Shown here in pieces: positions 1 to 7,353 of a DNA stretch of 14,409 nt. The stretch lies in contig JARGGE010000027.1 of the NCBI GenBank assembly GCA_029210865.1, positions 1 through 14,409 on the forward strand, read 5' to 3'. The stretch comes from Trueperaceae bacterium (GTDB taxonomy: Bacteria > Deinococcota > Deinococci > Deinococcales > Trueperaceae). Both the position numbers and the translations under genes were made by a program. The stretch's first letter is position 1. Each line of letters begins with the position of its first letter. The notes under the pieces were generated by a model, which worked only from the letters and a program-made list of their open reading frames with translations, ran no database searches and was not told the DNA's origin.

Positions 1-856
1 TCATCGAGTCGAGCATCTGCGTGGCCGTGACCACGGGCTTGCCGCCCTCGAGGCACGCGCGAATGAGGCGCTTCTGGATCTGTGGCACCTGCTCGGGCGG
101 CATCTCGACGCCCAGGTCGCCGCGGGCGACCATGACGCCGTCGACCTCGCGCAGGATCTCGGCGAAGCGCTCGACGGCGCCAGGCTTCTCGATCTTGGCC
201 ATCAGCTTCGCGGTCGACTCCTCCCGCGCCAGGTAGTGGCGCGCGAGCAGCAGGTCGTCGCGGCTGCGCACGAAGGACATGGCCACCCAGTCGACCTCGA
301 GCTCGACGCCGAGCTGCAGGTCGGCGACGTCCTTGTCGGTGAGGGCCGGGATCGACAGGTCGGCGTTCGGGATGTTGATGCCCTTATTGTTCGACAGCAC
401 GCCGCCGACCGCCACCTCGGTGCGGATGGTGGCGCCCTCGATCTTCACCACACGCAGCACCAGGCGCCCGTCGTCGAGCAGCAGGTCGTCGCCGCGCTGC
501 ACGTCGCGCGCGAGCCCGGGGTACGTGACCCCCACGCGCCCGACGTCGCCGGGGCTGTCGTCGTCGCAGGTGAGCGCGAAGGGCGCCCCCTCGACCAGCG
601 TCACGTGCCCCTCGGCGAAGCGGCCGACCCGGATCTTCGGGCCCTGCAGGTCCTGGAGCACGCCCACGTTGATCCCGAGCTCGCGGCTCAGCGCCCGCAC
701 GCGCTCGACGTTGGCGCGGTGGACGTCGGCGGTGCCGTGGGAGAAGTTCAGCCGGAAGACGTTGACCCCCGCTTCGATCAGCTCGCGCATGCGCGCCGTG
801 TCGCTCGACGCCGGGCCGAGCGTCGCGACGATCTTGGTGCGGCGGTAGGGGCTCAC
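1..856 (-). CDS. pyk: Pyruvate kinase, N-terminal 285 residues (truncated by the window edge)
   Basis: Cytoplasmic glycolytic enzyme that converts phosphoenolpyruvate and ADP to pyruvate and ATP. Visible family motifs, numbered from the start: FRLNFSHG (about 34-41, substrate and potassium site), LQDLQGPKIRVG (about 67-78), KIEKP (221-225, catalytic Lys221 and metal ligand Glu223), ARGDLGVE (about 244-251, metal-binding Asp) and TATQMLDSM at the cut end. About 60% of a normal 470-residue protein is present; the C-terminal part lies beyond position 1. I chose GTG at 856-854 because it gives the usual pyruvate kinase N-terminus (RRTKIVATLGPAS). It overlaps the enolase stop as GTGA, and no good ribosome binding site precedes it, so translation is probably coupled to eno. 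It is the last visible gene of a dnaN-eno-pyk run. Identity is near certain. Confidence 0.95.
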   Translation of the reverse strand, partial: MSPYRRTKIVATLGPASSDTARMRELIEAGVNVFRLNFSHGTADVHRANVERVRALSRELGINVGVLQDLQGPKIRVGRFAEGHVTLVEGAPFALTCDDDSPGDVGRVGVTYPGLARDVQRGDDLLLDDGRLVLRVVKIEGATIRTEVAVGGVLSNNKGINIPNADLSIPALTDKDVADLQLGVELEVDWVAMSFVRSRDDLLLARHYLAREESTAKLMAKIEKPGAVERFAEILREVDGVMVARGDLGVEMPPEQVPQIQKRLIRACLEGGKPVVTATQMLDSM

Positions 857-2127
857 GAGCGGAAGGCGGACCGGCCGAGGAACCGGGCGCTGCCGCCCAG
901 CTCCGCTTCGATCGCCAAGAGCCGGTTGTACTTGGCCAAGCGGTCGCTGCGGCTCGCGGACCCGGTCTTGATCTGACCCGCGTTCACGCCCACCGCCAGG
1001 TCGGCGATGAAGGCGTCCTCGGTCTCGCCGGAGCGGTGGCTGATCATGTTGCGGTAGCCGGCGGACTTGGCGAGCTCGATCGCCTCGAGCGACTCGGTGA
1101 GCGTGCCGATCTGGTTGACCTTGACGAGGATCGCGTTGCCCACGTGCTCGCGGATGCCGCGGCCCAAGCGCTCGACGTTGGTGACGAACAGGTCGTCGCC
1201 GACGAGCTGGACGCGGTCGCCGACCGCCGCCGTGAGCTTGGCCCAGCCGGCCCAGTCGTCCTCGGCGAGGCCGTCCTCGATCGAGACGATGGGGTAGCGG
1301 TCGACCCAGTCGGTCCAGTAGCCGATCATCTCGTCGGGCGTCAGGACCTTGCCCTCGGCCTCGAGGTGGTACGCGCCGTCGCGGAAGAACTCGGTGCTGG
1401 CCGGGTCGAGCCCCAGCGCGATCTGCTCGCCCGGGGTGTAGCCCGCCCTCTCGATCGCCTCGAGCAACACCTCGACGGCTTCGACGTTGCTGCCGAGGTT
1501 CGGCGCGAAGCCGCCCTCGTCGCCGACGTTCGTGTCGTACCCGCGCGCGGAGAGGACCTTCTTGAGCGCGTGGAAGGTCTCGACGCCGGCACGCAGCGCG
1601 TCGGAGAAGGCGCCGAAGCCCACCGGCGCGAGCATGAACTCCTGCATGTCGACGCGGTTGTCGGCGTGCTTGCCCCCGTTGATCACGTTCATCATCGGTA
1701 CCGGCAGGATGCGCCCGTTCGTGCCGCCGAGGTAGCGGTAGAGCGGCATCTCGAGGGTCGCAGCGACGGCGCGAGCCGCCGCCAGCGAGACCGCCAGGGT
1801 GGCGTTGGCGCCGAGGCGCGCCTTGTTGGGGGTGCCGTCGAGATCGATCAGCGCGCGGTCGAGGCCGACCTGGTCGAAAGCATCGCGGCCGAGCATCGCC
1901 TCGGCGATCTCGCCGTTCACGTGCTCCACGGCCTTGAGCACGCCCTTCCCGCCGAAGCGGGCGCCGCCGTCGCGCAACTCGACGGCCTCGTGGGCGCCGG
2001 TGGAGGCGCCGGACGGCACCGCCGCGCTGGCCTCGACGCCGCTCGCGAGGCGCACCGTGGCCGAGACCGTGGGGTTGCCGCGCGAGTCGAGAACCTCGAG
2101 CGCGCGGACGTCTTCGATGGTGGTCAT
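853..2127 (-). CDS. eno: Enolase (phosphopyruvate hydratase)
   Basis: Cytoplasmic glycolytic enzyme that interconverts 2-phosphoglycerate and phosphoenolpyruvate; in many bacteria it is also part of the RNA degradosome. At 424 residues it is of normal length. The N-terminal domain opens with ALEVLDSRGNPTV and has the mobile loop SGASTG (39-44). The barrel shows HADNRVDMQEF (154-164), the catalytic Glu204 in VGDEGG, metal ligands Asp241, Glu284 and Asp311, the catalytic Lys336 in LVKVNQIGTLTE, and the SHRSGETED loop (363-371). All expected key residues are present. The ATG at 2127 has GGGAGA at 2139-2134 upstream with a 6-nt spacer. It lies 97 bp after dnaN on the same strand, and its TGA overlaps the GTG start of pyk. 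No strong promoter was recognised in the 97-bp gap, so readthrough from dnaN is possible. Confidence 0.98.
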   Translation of the reverse strand: MTTIEDVRALEVLDSRGNPTVSATVRLASGVEASAAVPSGASTGAHEAVELRDGGARFGGKGVLKAVEHVNGEIAEAMLGRDAFDQVGLDRALIDLDGTPNKARLGANATLAVSLAAARAVAATLEMPLYRYLGGTNGRILPVPMMNVINGGKHADNRVDMQEFMLAPVGFGAFSDALRAGVETFHALKKVLSARGYDTNVGDEGGFAPNLGSNVEAVEVLLEAIERAGYTPGEQIALGLDPASTEFFRDGAYHLEAEGKVLTPDEMIGYWTDWVDRYPIVSIEDGLAEDDWAGWAKLTAAVGDRVQLVGDDLFVTNVERLGRGIREHVGNAILVKVNQIGTLTESLEAIELAKSAGYRNMISHRSGETEDAFIADLAVGVNAGQIKTGSASRSDRLAKYNRLLAIEAELGGSARFLGRSAFRS

Positions 2128-2224
2128 GGTGGATCTCCCGGCGGGCGAATCTGTCCGGGTCGTCGCGCACGCGACGTCGCCGGCGGACCGGGCCCGCTCC
2201 GGCCCAGAAGGGTGGGGGTCGCCG

Positions 2225-3313
2225 TCAGCCGGTGCGCAGCGGGACGACCATGGCCAGGTAGGCGGGGTCGCCGAGGTCGCGCACGACCGACGGGCTGGTG
2301 GTACCGGAGAAGCGCATCTGCAGGTCGCCGACGACCGGCGCGACCGCGTCGGTCAGGTACTTGGCGTTGTAGGCGAGCGCAATCTCGTCCTCGACGCCCT
2401 CCTGGACGACGTCGAGCGCCTCCTGCGCGCGGCCGAAGCTGCCCTCCGCGGTGATCTGGAGCACGCCCTCCTTGATGAAGAGGTCGACGCGGTGGTTGGC
2501 CGACTTGTCGGCCATGACCGCGACGCGCGCGACCGCATCGGCGAGGCGCGAGGCGGGCAGGGTCACGGAGACGGGGAAGTCCTGGGGGATGACGCGCTGG
2601 TAGTCGGGGAAGCTCCCCTCCATGCGCTTGAGGTTGAGGGTGGTGCCGCCGCTGGCGACGACCAGCTGGGCGTCGTCGCTCGCCAGGCGCGCCGGACCGG
2701 GCACGAGCGTCTTGATCAGCTCGTCGACGCTGCGGGCCGGCACGATCAGGTCGACGTCGAGACCGCTGGTGATGCCGAGGTGGTACGAGGCCAGGCGGAA
2801 GCCGTCGGTGGCGACGGCACGCAGGTGCCCGTCGCGCAGCTCGAGCTTCACGCCCCGGAAGACGGCCTGGTAATCGGCGACGGCGGCCGCGTAGCGGACG
2901 TGTTCGAGCGCGCGGCCGAGCGCCGACGCGTCGACCTCGCCAGCGAAGGTCTCGGTGAAGTTCAGGATGGGTGCCGCGTCGGCCGCGACGAGCTGGAGCT
3001 TGGTCGCGAAGCTGCCGGAACGGACCTCGATCTCGGCGTCGCCGACGTCGAGCTCGACCGTGTCGGCGGGCAGCGCGCGGACGACCTGCGCGAAGACCGC
3101 GGCGGGGAGCGCGACGCTCCCGGTGCCCCGAACGTCGGCCTCGACCACCGCGCGCACGTCGACGTCCATGTTCGAGCCGCTGAAGGTCAGCCGGCCGTCC
3201 TCGAGGTCGAGCTTGAGGAGGCTCAGACCGGGGTTGCTCGAACGGTTCGGGATGACCCGTTCGACGTGCCCCAGGGTCTCCGTCAGCGTCTTGGTCGCGA
3301 TGTGCACCTTCAT
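2225..3313 (-). CDS. dnaN: DNA polymerase III sliding clamp, beta subunit
   Basis: Ring-shaped processivity factor that encircles DNA and tethers the replicative polymerase and other clamp-binding proteins. The 362-residue length fits the three repeated clamp domains of about 120 residues each. Recognisable motifs are ATDGFRLA (168-175), EGSFPDYQRVIP (232-243, canonically FPDYxRVIP) and the C-terminal YLAMVVPLRTG, which takes the place of the usual VMPMRL ending and closes the protein-binding pocket. I chose ATG at 3313 because it gives the standard clamp N-terminus (MKVHIATKTLTETL). GGAGGA lies at 3329-3324 with a 10-nt spacer. The reading frame stays open further upstream, but that stretch runs into the origin and does not look like clamp sequence. 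It lies directly beyond oriC from dnaA, the common dnaA-dnaN order. Confidence 0.97.
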   Translation of the reverse strand: MKVHIATKTLTETLGHVERVIPNRSSNPGLSLLKLDLEDGRLTFSGSNMDVDVRAVVEADVRGTGSVALPAAVFAQVVRALPADTVELDVGDAEIEVRSGSFATKLQLVAADAAPILNFTETFAGEVDASALGRALEHVRYAAAVADYQAVFRGVKLELRDGHLRAVATDGFRLASYHLGITSGLDVDLIVPARSVDELIKTLVPGPARLASDDAQLVVASGGTTLNLKRMEGSFPDYQRVIPQDFPVSVTLPASRLADAVARVAVMADKSANHRVDLFIKEGVLQITAEGSFGRAQEALDVVQEGVEDEIALAYNAKYLTDAVAPVVGDLQMRFSGTTSPSVVRDLGDPAYLAMVVPLRTG

Positions 3314-3370
3314 GCGATCGGCGTCCTCCAGGTTCGCGGCGTGCCCGTTCGGACCGTCCTGGGCGATGGC

Positions 3371-3376
3371 AGCATA
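3371..3376 (-). promoter_or_regulatory. Candidate -10 element for dnaN
   Basis: On the minus strand the hexamer reads TATGCT (two mismatches to TATAAT). It lies about 58 bp upstream of the dnaN start, at the dnaN-proximal end of the origin region. No convincing -35 hexamer was found 16-18 bp upstream. It would start a transcript with a leader of about 50 nt. Weak support. Confidence 0.35.
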
Positions 3377-3500
3377 CCCGAATCGACCTTCGACCCGGGC
3401 CGCGCTGGGTCCGGGAGCATGGGTCCTGGGCTCGAACCGCGAAGGGGGCGTGCGCTCGTGGGGTCGAAGACCGTCGCCTTGGGACGGGGACCGCCTCGGG

Positions 3501-3723
3501 TTCGAAGATCCCCTCTTCATAGGTCCTGTGAAAACGGTGGATAACCCGGAAGACGAGCGTGAGGGACACGGTGACGGGTGTGGACGGGGGTGTGGGTAAC
3601 CCGGCGTGCCCCTGTGGACGACGGCGCGTGTTGTCCGCAGGCGTCCACAACGGAGCGGAATGGAGCGGTTCTGGACAGGCGGACCCACAGGTCGTCCGCA
3701 GGTTGTCCACACGGTTCCCCACA
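3501..3723. other. oriC: Replication origin (oriC): AT-richer tract plus DnaA box cluster
   Basis: The 537-bp gap between dnaN and dnaA has no plausible gene. It holds nonamers matching the DnaA box (TTATCCACA or its GC-rich form TTGTCCACA). In TGTGG orientation they are GGTGGATAA at 3536, TGTGGACGG at 3579, TGTGGGTAA at 3591 and TGTGGACGA at 3613. In the opposite orientation they are TTGTCCGCA at 3631, GCGTCCACA at 3641, TCGTCCGCA at 3692, TTGTCCACA at 3703 (exact) and TTCCCCACA at 3715. Each has zero to two mismatches. The stretch 3501-3550 is about half A+T by hand count, far richer than its surroundings, and abuts the first box, so it is a candidate unwinding element. Origins between dnaA and dnaN are known in Thermus and other bacteria. 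The rest of the gap (3724-3850) shows only weak inverted repeats. Confidence 0.88.
3703..3711 (+). other. Exact DnaA box TTGTCCACA
   Basis: Perfect match to the GC-rich DnaA box consensus and the strongest single box in the window. It is flanked by weaker boxes in the same orientation at 3692 and 3715, spaced 11 and 12 bp start to start. That spacing is close to one helical turn and suits cooperative DnaA loading. Confidence 0.8.
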
Positions 3724-3850
3724 AGCCGGCGGTGGCTCGCGACGTCCAGCGCCACGGCCGTGCTCCGGGCGACGCTGGCCGCGCCGTCGGTCGCGACCCG
3801 TCACGACGCCGCGGGCCGCCATCGGCGAACGGTGGCCATCGGTGGCGCGC

Positions 3851-5191
3851 TTACGCGAGGGTCTCGCGGACCTGCCGGACGCGGCGGGCGAGCTCGTCGT
3901 CGCGACCGACCTGGTCGCCGATCTTCTGCACGGCGTACATGACGGTCGAGTGGTCGCGGCCGCCGAAGAACTGGCCGATCTCGGGGAAGCTGTGCGTGGT
4001 GAGCTCGCGGATCAGGTACATGGCCACCTGCCGCGCGATCACGAGCTCCTGGCGGCGCCCTTTCGAGCGCAGGTCCTCGGGGTCGATGCCGAAGTGCTGC
4101 GCGGTGACGCGCAGGATGTCGGGCATGGTGAGGCTGGCGTCGCTGGGTGCGAAGACGTCGGAGAGCGCCTTGGCGGCGGTGGCGCGGTCGAGCGGTTCCT
4201 GGTTCATCGAGGCGTAGAGGATCGCGCGGACCAGCGCCCCCTCGAGCTCGCGGATGTTGCTCGTGACGTTCCGCGCGATGTACTCGATCACCTCCGGCGG
4301 CACCTTGACGCCGCGGTAGTCGGCGTTCATCTTCAGGATCGCGATCCGCGTCTCTAGCTCGGGCGCCTGGATGTCGGTGATCAGGCCCCACTCGAAGCGG
4401 CTGCGGAGCCGGTTCTCGAGCGTCGGGATGTCCTTGGGCGGTCGGTCGGAGCTGACGATGATCTGCTTCGCCGACTCGTAGAGCGCGTTGAAGGTGTGGA
4501 AGAACTCCTCCTGCGTGCGCTCTTTGCCGGCCAGGAACTGGATGTCGTCGACGAGCAGCACGTCGATCGAGCGGTAGCGCTCGCGGAAGGCCACCATCTG
4601 GTCGCCGCGGATCGCGTTGATGAGCTCGTTCGTGAACTGCTCGGTGGTGACGTAGGCGATCTGCAGCCCGGGCGAACGGTCGGCGACCGCGTGGCCGACG
4701 GCCTGCATCAAGTGCGTCTTGCCGAGCCCGGACTCCCCGTACACGAACAGCGGGTTGTACGCCCGTCCCGGGGCCTCGGCGACGGCGAGCGCGGCAGCGT
4801 GGGCGAGGTTGTTGTTCGGACCGACGACGAAGTTGCCGAAGACGTACTTGGGGTTGAAGCGCGGGCGGTCGGGGTGGCCGGCTGGTGTCGCTGCCTCGGG
4901 GGGCGGCTGGCTGAAGAGGTCGGCCTGCTCCGAGGGGGCGAACGAGACCACCTGGAAGCCGATCTTGGGGCTCGGCGCGCCGAGGTCGCGCAGCGCCTGC
5001 TCGAGCACCTCGCCGAAGTGGTTCTTGATCCAGTCGCGGGCGAACGAGTGGGGGACGCCGAGCTGGAACACGCCGCCGTCGATGCCGAGCGGACGCACCT
5101 GCTTGAACCAGGTGCGGAACTCGGTCTCGGAGATCTGGTCGCGGACGTAGTCGAGCACGTCCTCCCAGATGGCGTGGTCGCGGCTGAGCAT
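3851..5191 (-). CDS. dnaA: Chromosomal replication initiator protein DnaA
   Basis: AAA+ ATPase that binds DnaA boxes, opens oriC and helps load the replicative helicase. The 446-residue protein has the four classical domains. Domain I (about 1-85) carries the TWFKQVRPLGID region. A short Pro-rich linker follows (about 90-110). The AAA+ domain has Walker A GESGLGKTH (152-160), Walker B LLVDDIQF (212-219) and the NIRELEGAL segment (312-320). The C-terminal DNA-binding domain has GRRQELVIARQVAMYLIREL (378-397) and the signature GGRDHSTVMYAVQKI (410-424). I chose ATG at 5191 over the in-frame ATG at 5221 because GGGAGGA (5205-5199) sits 7 bp upstream and this start gives a normal-length domain I. 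It is transcribed towards oriC and diverges from mnmG. A rightward fork leaving oriC would meet it head-on. Confidence 0.98.
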   Translation of the reverse strand: MLSRDHAIWEDVLDYVRDQISETEFRTWFKQVRPLGIDGGVFQLGVPHSFARDWIKNHFGEVLEQALRDLGAPSPKIGFQVVSFAPSEQADLFSQPPPEAATPAGHPDRPRFNPKYVFGNFVVGPNNNLAHAAALAVAEAPGRAYNPLFVYGESGLGKTHLMQAVGHAVADRSPGLQIAYVTTEQFTNELINAIRGDQMVAFRERYRSIDVLLVDDIQFLAGKERTQEEFFHTFNALYESAKQIIVSSDRPPKDIPTLENRLRSRFEWGLITDIQAPELETRIAILKMNADYRGVKVPPEVIEYIARNVTSNIRELEGALVRAILYASMNQEPLDRATAAKALSDVFAPSDASLTMPDILRVTAQHFGIDPEDLRSKGRRQELVIARQVAMYLIRELTTHSFPEIGQFFGGRDHSTVMYAVQKIGDQVGRDDELARRVRQVRETLA

Positions 5192-5198
5192 GCCCAGG

Positions 5199-5205
5199 TC
5201 CTCCC
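5199..5205 (-). promoter_or_regulatory. dnaA ribosome binding site
   Basis: The minus strand reads GGGAGGA with a 7-nt spacer to ATG at 5191. It decides the dnaA start against the ATG 30 bp further upstream, which lacks a comparable site. Confidence 0.75.
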
Positions 5206-5306
5206 TCGCGCGGCGGCGCATGCCGACGCTCGACCATCCGCGCGAAGCACGTGCAGGACGGCGTTCGTGGTGCCCGATCGACCGCCGGGCGGCCGTGCGG
5301 GACGGC

Positions 5307-5315
5307 AGTCTACCA
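5307..5315 (-). promoter_or_regulatory. Candidate extended -10 promoter of dnaA
   Basis: The minus strand reads TGGTAGACT: an extended -10 TGn followed by TAGACT (two mismatches to TATAAT). It is about 116 bp upstream of the dnaA start, and no clear -35 was seen. The same TGn-TAnnnT pattern occurs upstream of mnmG, parA, mdh and fur in this window. CCAGGG repeats lie directly over and upstream of this element. Confidence 0.45.
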
Positions 5316-5384
5316 GGGTTTCCCAGGGAGGCGTGGGCGGGTGCGAGGTAGACCCCTGGCGGGCCCTCCAGGGGGCCGCCAGGG
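5313..5384. repeat. Cluster of five CCAGGG/CCCTGG hexamers between dnaA and mnmG
   Basis: CCAGGG occurs on the plus strand at 5313-5318, 5323-5328, 5368-5373 and 5379-5384, with an inverted copy CCCTGG at 5354-5359. The direct copies come in two pairs, spaced 10 and 11 bp, about one helical turn. They sit beside the putative dnaA -10. This could be a binding cluster for an unknown regulator or nucleoid protein; the function is not known. Confidence 0.45.
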
Positions 5385-5386
5385 TC
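5351..5386. repeat. Imperfect inverted repeat between dnaA and mnmG
   Basis: The left arm GACCCCTGGCGGGCCC (5351-5366) pairs with the right arm GGGCCGCCAGGGTC (5373-5386), apart from one extra C and one extra G bulged in the left arm. The loop is about 6 nt. It lies between the two divergent promoter candidates, upstream of both, so it is unlikely to be a terminator for either gene. A cruciform or protein-binding site is possible. The rest of this 323-bp intergenic region shows no gene and no clear DnaA box. Confidence 0.5.
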
Positions 5387-5469
5387 CGTCGGCGCGCGGG
5401 CCGGACCGTGCCGCCCTGACCGCTCCCGAGGGTTCGGCGTCGCCGGAGGCCGGTCCAGCACGGGCTGCG

Positions 5470-5478
5470 TGCTAGACT
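5470..5478 (+). promoter_or_regulatory. Candidate extended -10 promoter of the mnmG-rsmG-parAB operon
   Basis: TGCTAGACT has an extended TGn and the same TAGACT hexamer seen on the opposite strand upstream of dnaA. It lies about 36 bp before the mnmG start and would give a short leader. No good -35 was recognised. Confidence 0.45.
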
Positions 5479-5514
5479 CCGGGCTCCCGGCGGCGTCCGG
5501 GGGAAGAGGGGTCC

Positions 5515-7353
5515 GTGGTGCGCTCGAGCTTCGCCGTGGTGGTGGTGGGGGGCGGTCACGCCGGGATCGAGGCGGCGCTGGCGGCGTCGCGCCTCGGCGC
5601 GGCGGTGGCGCTCGCGCTGCCGAACCCCGACACGCTCGGGCGGATGCCCTGCAACCCCGCCATCGGTGGCCCCGGCAAGTCGCAGTTGGTCTTCGAGATC
5701 CACGCGCTCGGCGGCGAGATGGGGCGGCTGGCCGACGCCACCGCCATCCACGGGCGCACGCTGAACGCCTCGAAGGGGCCGGCCGTGCGCTCGCTGCGGC
5801 TGCAGAACGAGCGCGACGGCTACGCCGCAGCCGCGCGTGCGACCGTCGAGGGCGCTCGCGGCGTGACCCTCGTGCGTGGCGAGGTCGCCGACCTGGTCGT
5901 CGCCGGCACGGGCGCCGACCGGCGCGTGGCCGGGGTGACGTTGGTCGACGGGCGCGAGCTGTCCGCGCCGAGCGTGGTGCTGTGCACGGGCACCTTCTTG
6001 CGCGGGGTCGTCTGGTACGGCCGGCGCAGCCGCGACGCCGGGCGCCAGGGCGAGCCGCCGGCACGGCACCTGTCGCGGTCGCTGGAGGCCACCGGCCACC
6101 GGCTCATGCGCTTCAAGACCGGCACGCCGCCCCGGTTGCGGTCGTCGTCGGTCGACTTCGATGGGCTCGACCTGGTCCCGTCCGAAGACCCGCCGGCGTC
6201 CTTCAGCGGCACGCCCGGTCCGCGCGTGCTCGAGAGCCCGACGTGGACGACGCGCACGACGGAAGCGACGCACGCGCTCATCCGCGAGAACCTGGGCGCG
6301 TCGGCGATGTACGGCGGCGACATCGACGGGCGCGGGCCGCGCTACTGCCCGTCGATCGAGGACAAGGTGGTGCGCTTCGCCGACAAGGACCACCACCTGC
6401 TCTTCGTCGAGCCCGACGGCATCGAGACGAGCGAGGTCTACCTGCAGGGCTTCTCGAGCTCGATGCCCCCCGAGCTGCAGGACCTGATGGTGCGCACGCT
6501 GCCGGGCTTCGAGCGCGCCGAGATCCAGCGCTACGCCTACGCGGTGGAGTACGACGCCCTCGACCCCACGCAGCTCGACGTGACCATGCAGTCGCGCGTG
6601 CTCGCCGGCCTCTACACGGCGGGGCAGATCAACGGGACGTCCGGTTACGAGGAGGCGGCGGCGCAGGGGCTGATCGCCGGCGTCAACGCCGCCCGGCGCG
6701 CGGCCGGGATGGCAACGGTCACGGTCCGGCGCGATCAAGGGTACCTGGGGGTGCTGCTCGACGACCTGGTGCGCTGGGGGATCGACGAGCCCTACCGCAT
6801 GCTCACCTCGCGCAACGAGTACCGGCTGCTGCACCGCCAGGACAACGCCGAGGCGCGCCTGACGGCCACCGGCCACGCCTGGGGCCTGGTCGACGACGCC
6901 CGGCGGGCGCGCGTCGCCGCCAGCGAGGTCCGCGTCGCCGCCGAGGTGGCGCGGCTGGGGCGGACGCGCGACGTGGGCGAACTGGCGGCGACGGTGCTGT
7001 GCCGCCCGGGGGAGAGCTACGCCTCGGTGGCCGCGCGTTTCGGTGCCGCCGCGACCCCGCTCGCCGCCAGCGAGGCGGAGCGGGTCGAGGTGCTCGTGCG
7101 CTACGCCGGCTACATCGAGCGGAGCCGCAAGGAGCTCGAGGCGCGGTCGCGCTACGAGGCGTGGCCGCTCGAGGGGGTGGCCTACGAGCGGGTGCCGAGC
7201 CTCTCGGCCGAGGGGCGCGGGGCGCTGGAGTCGGCGCGACCGGCGACGCTCGGGGCTGCCCAGCGGTTGCGCGGGGTGCGCGACTCCGACGTGACGGCGC
7301 TGCTCGTGCACCTCAAGACGCGGCCTGGTGTTCCACGTGAAACAGCCGCCTGA
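5515..7353 (+). CDS. mnmG: tRNA uridine-5-carboxymethylaminomethyl synthesis enzyme MnmG (GidA)
   Basis: FAD-dependent enzyme that works with the GTPase MnmE to modify the wobble uridine (U34) of certain tRNAs, using methylene-tetrahydrofolate. At 612 residues it is of near-normal length. The N-terminal Rossmann motif is VVVVGGGHAG (8-17). MPCNPAIGGPGKSQL (44-58) holds a conserved Cys46, and the family signature GRGPRYCPSIEDKVVRF (272-288) holds Cys278. LLDDL (414-418) and PYRMLTSRNEYRLLHRQDNA (426-445) follow. The C-terminal helical domain ends GVRDSDVTALLVHLKTR. Two adjacent GTG codons could start it (5515 or 5518); GGAAGAGGGG lies just upstream. The last residues (GVPRETAA) are written by a parS site, so the tail is constrained by DNA function. 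It overlaps rsmG by 26 bp and is the first gene of the operon. Confidence 0.97.
   Translation: MVRSSFAVVVVGGGHAGIEAALAASRLGAAVALALPNPDTLGRMPCNPAIGGPGKSQLVFEIHALGGEMGRLADATAIHGRTLNASKGPAVRSLRLQNERDGYAAAARATVEGARGVTLVRGEVADLVVAGTGADRRVAGVTLVDGRELSAPSVVLCTGTFLRGVVWYGRRSRDAGRQGEPPARHLSRSLEATGHRLMRFKTGTPPRLRSSSVDFDGLDLVPSEDPPASFSGTPGPRVLESPTWTTRTTEATHALIRENLGASAMYGGDIDGRGPRYCPSIEDKVVRFADKDHHLLFVEPDGIETSEVYLQGFSSSMPPELQDLMVRTLPGFERAEIQRYAYAVEYDALDPTQLDVTMQSRVLAGLYTAGQINGTSGYEEAAAQGLIAGVNAARRAAGMATVTVRRDQGYLGVLLDDLVRWGIDEPYRMLTSRNEYRLLHRQDNAEARLTATGHAWGLVDDARRARVAASEVRVAAEVARLGRTRDVGELAATVLCRPGESYASVAARFGAAATPLAASEAERVEVLVRYAGYIERSRKELEARSRYEAWPLEGVAYERVPSLSAEGRGALESARPATLGAAQRLRGVRDSDVTALLVHLKTRPGVPRETAA

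Noticed and set aside
1921..1936. Other CACGTG cores (for example near 1141, 1918, 10875, 11880) as extra parS sites
   Set aside because: Only the central six to eight bases fit. The outer TGTT and AACA arms are missing, unlike the two real sites.
2161..2176. Small hairpin CGTCGCG-CA-CGCGACG between dnaN and eno as a terminator
   Set aside because: The stem is only 6-7 bp with a very tight loop and no U tract, and such repeats are common in GC-rich DNA. Not enough to separate dnaN from eno.
1036..2454. Long plus-strand frames opposite eno and dnaN
   Set aside because: They have the repetitive Val/Ala/Asp/Arg composition of complementary-strand frames. Enolase and the sliding clamp on the other strand have every key motif.
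3496..3515. GGGTTCGAAGATCCCC resembling a tRNA T-arm
   Set aside because: No acceptor stem, anticodon arm or D-arm can be built around it. It lies in the AT-richer part of oriC.
2225..3724. dnaN with an upstream extension to about 3724
   Set aside because: The extension runs through the DnaA boxes and lacks clamp similarity. The ATG at 3313 has a ribosome binding site and the standard clamp N-terminus.
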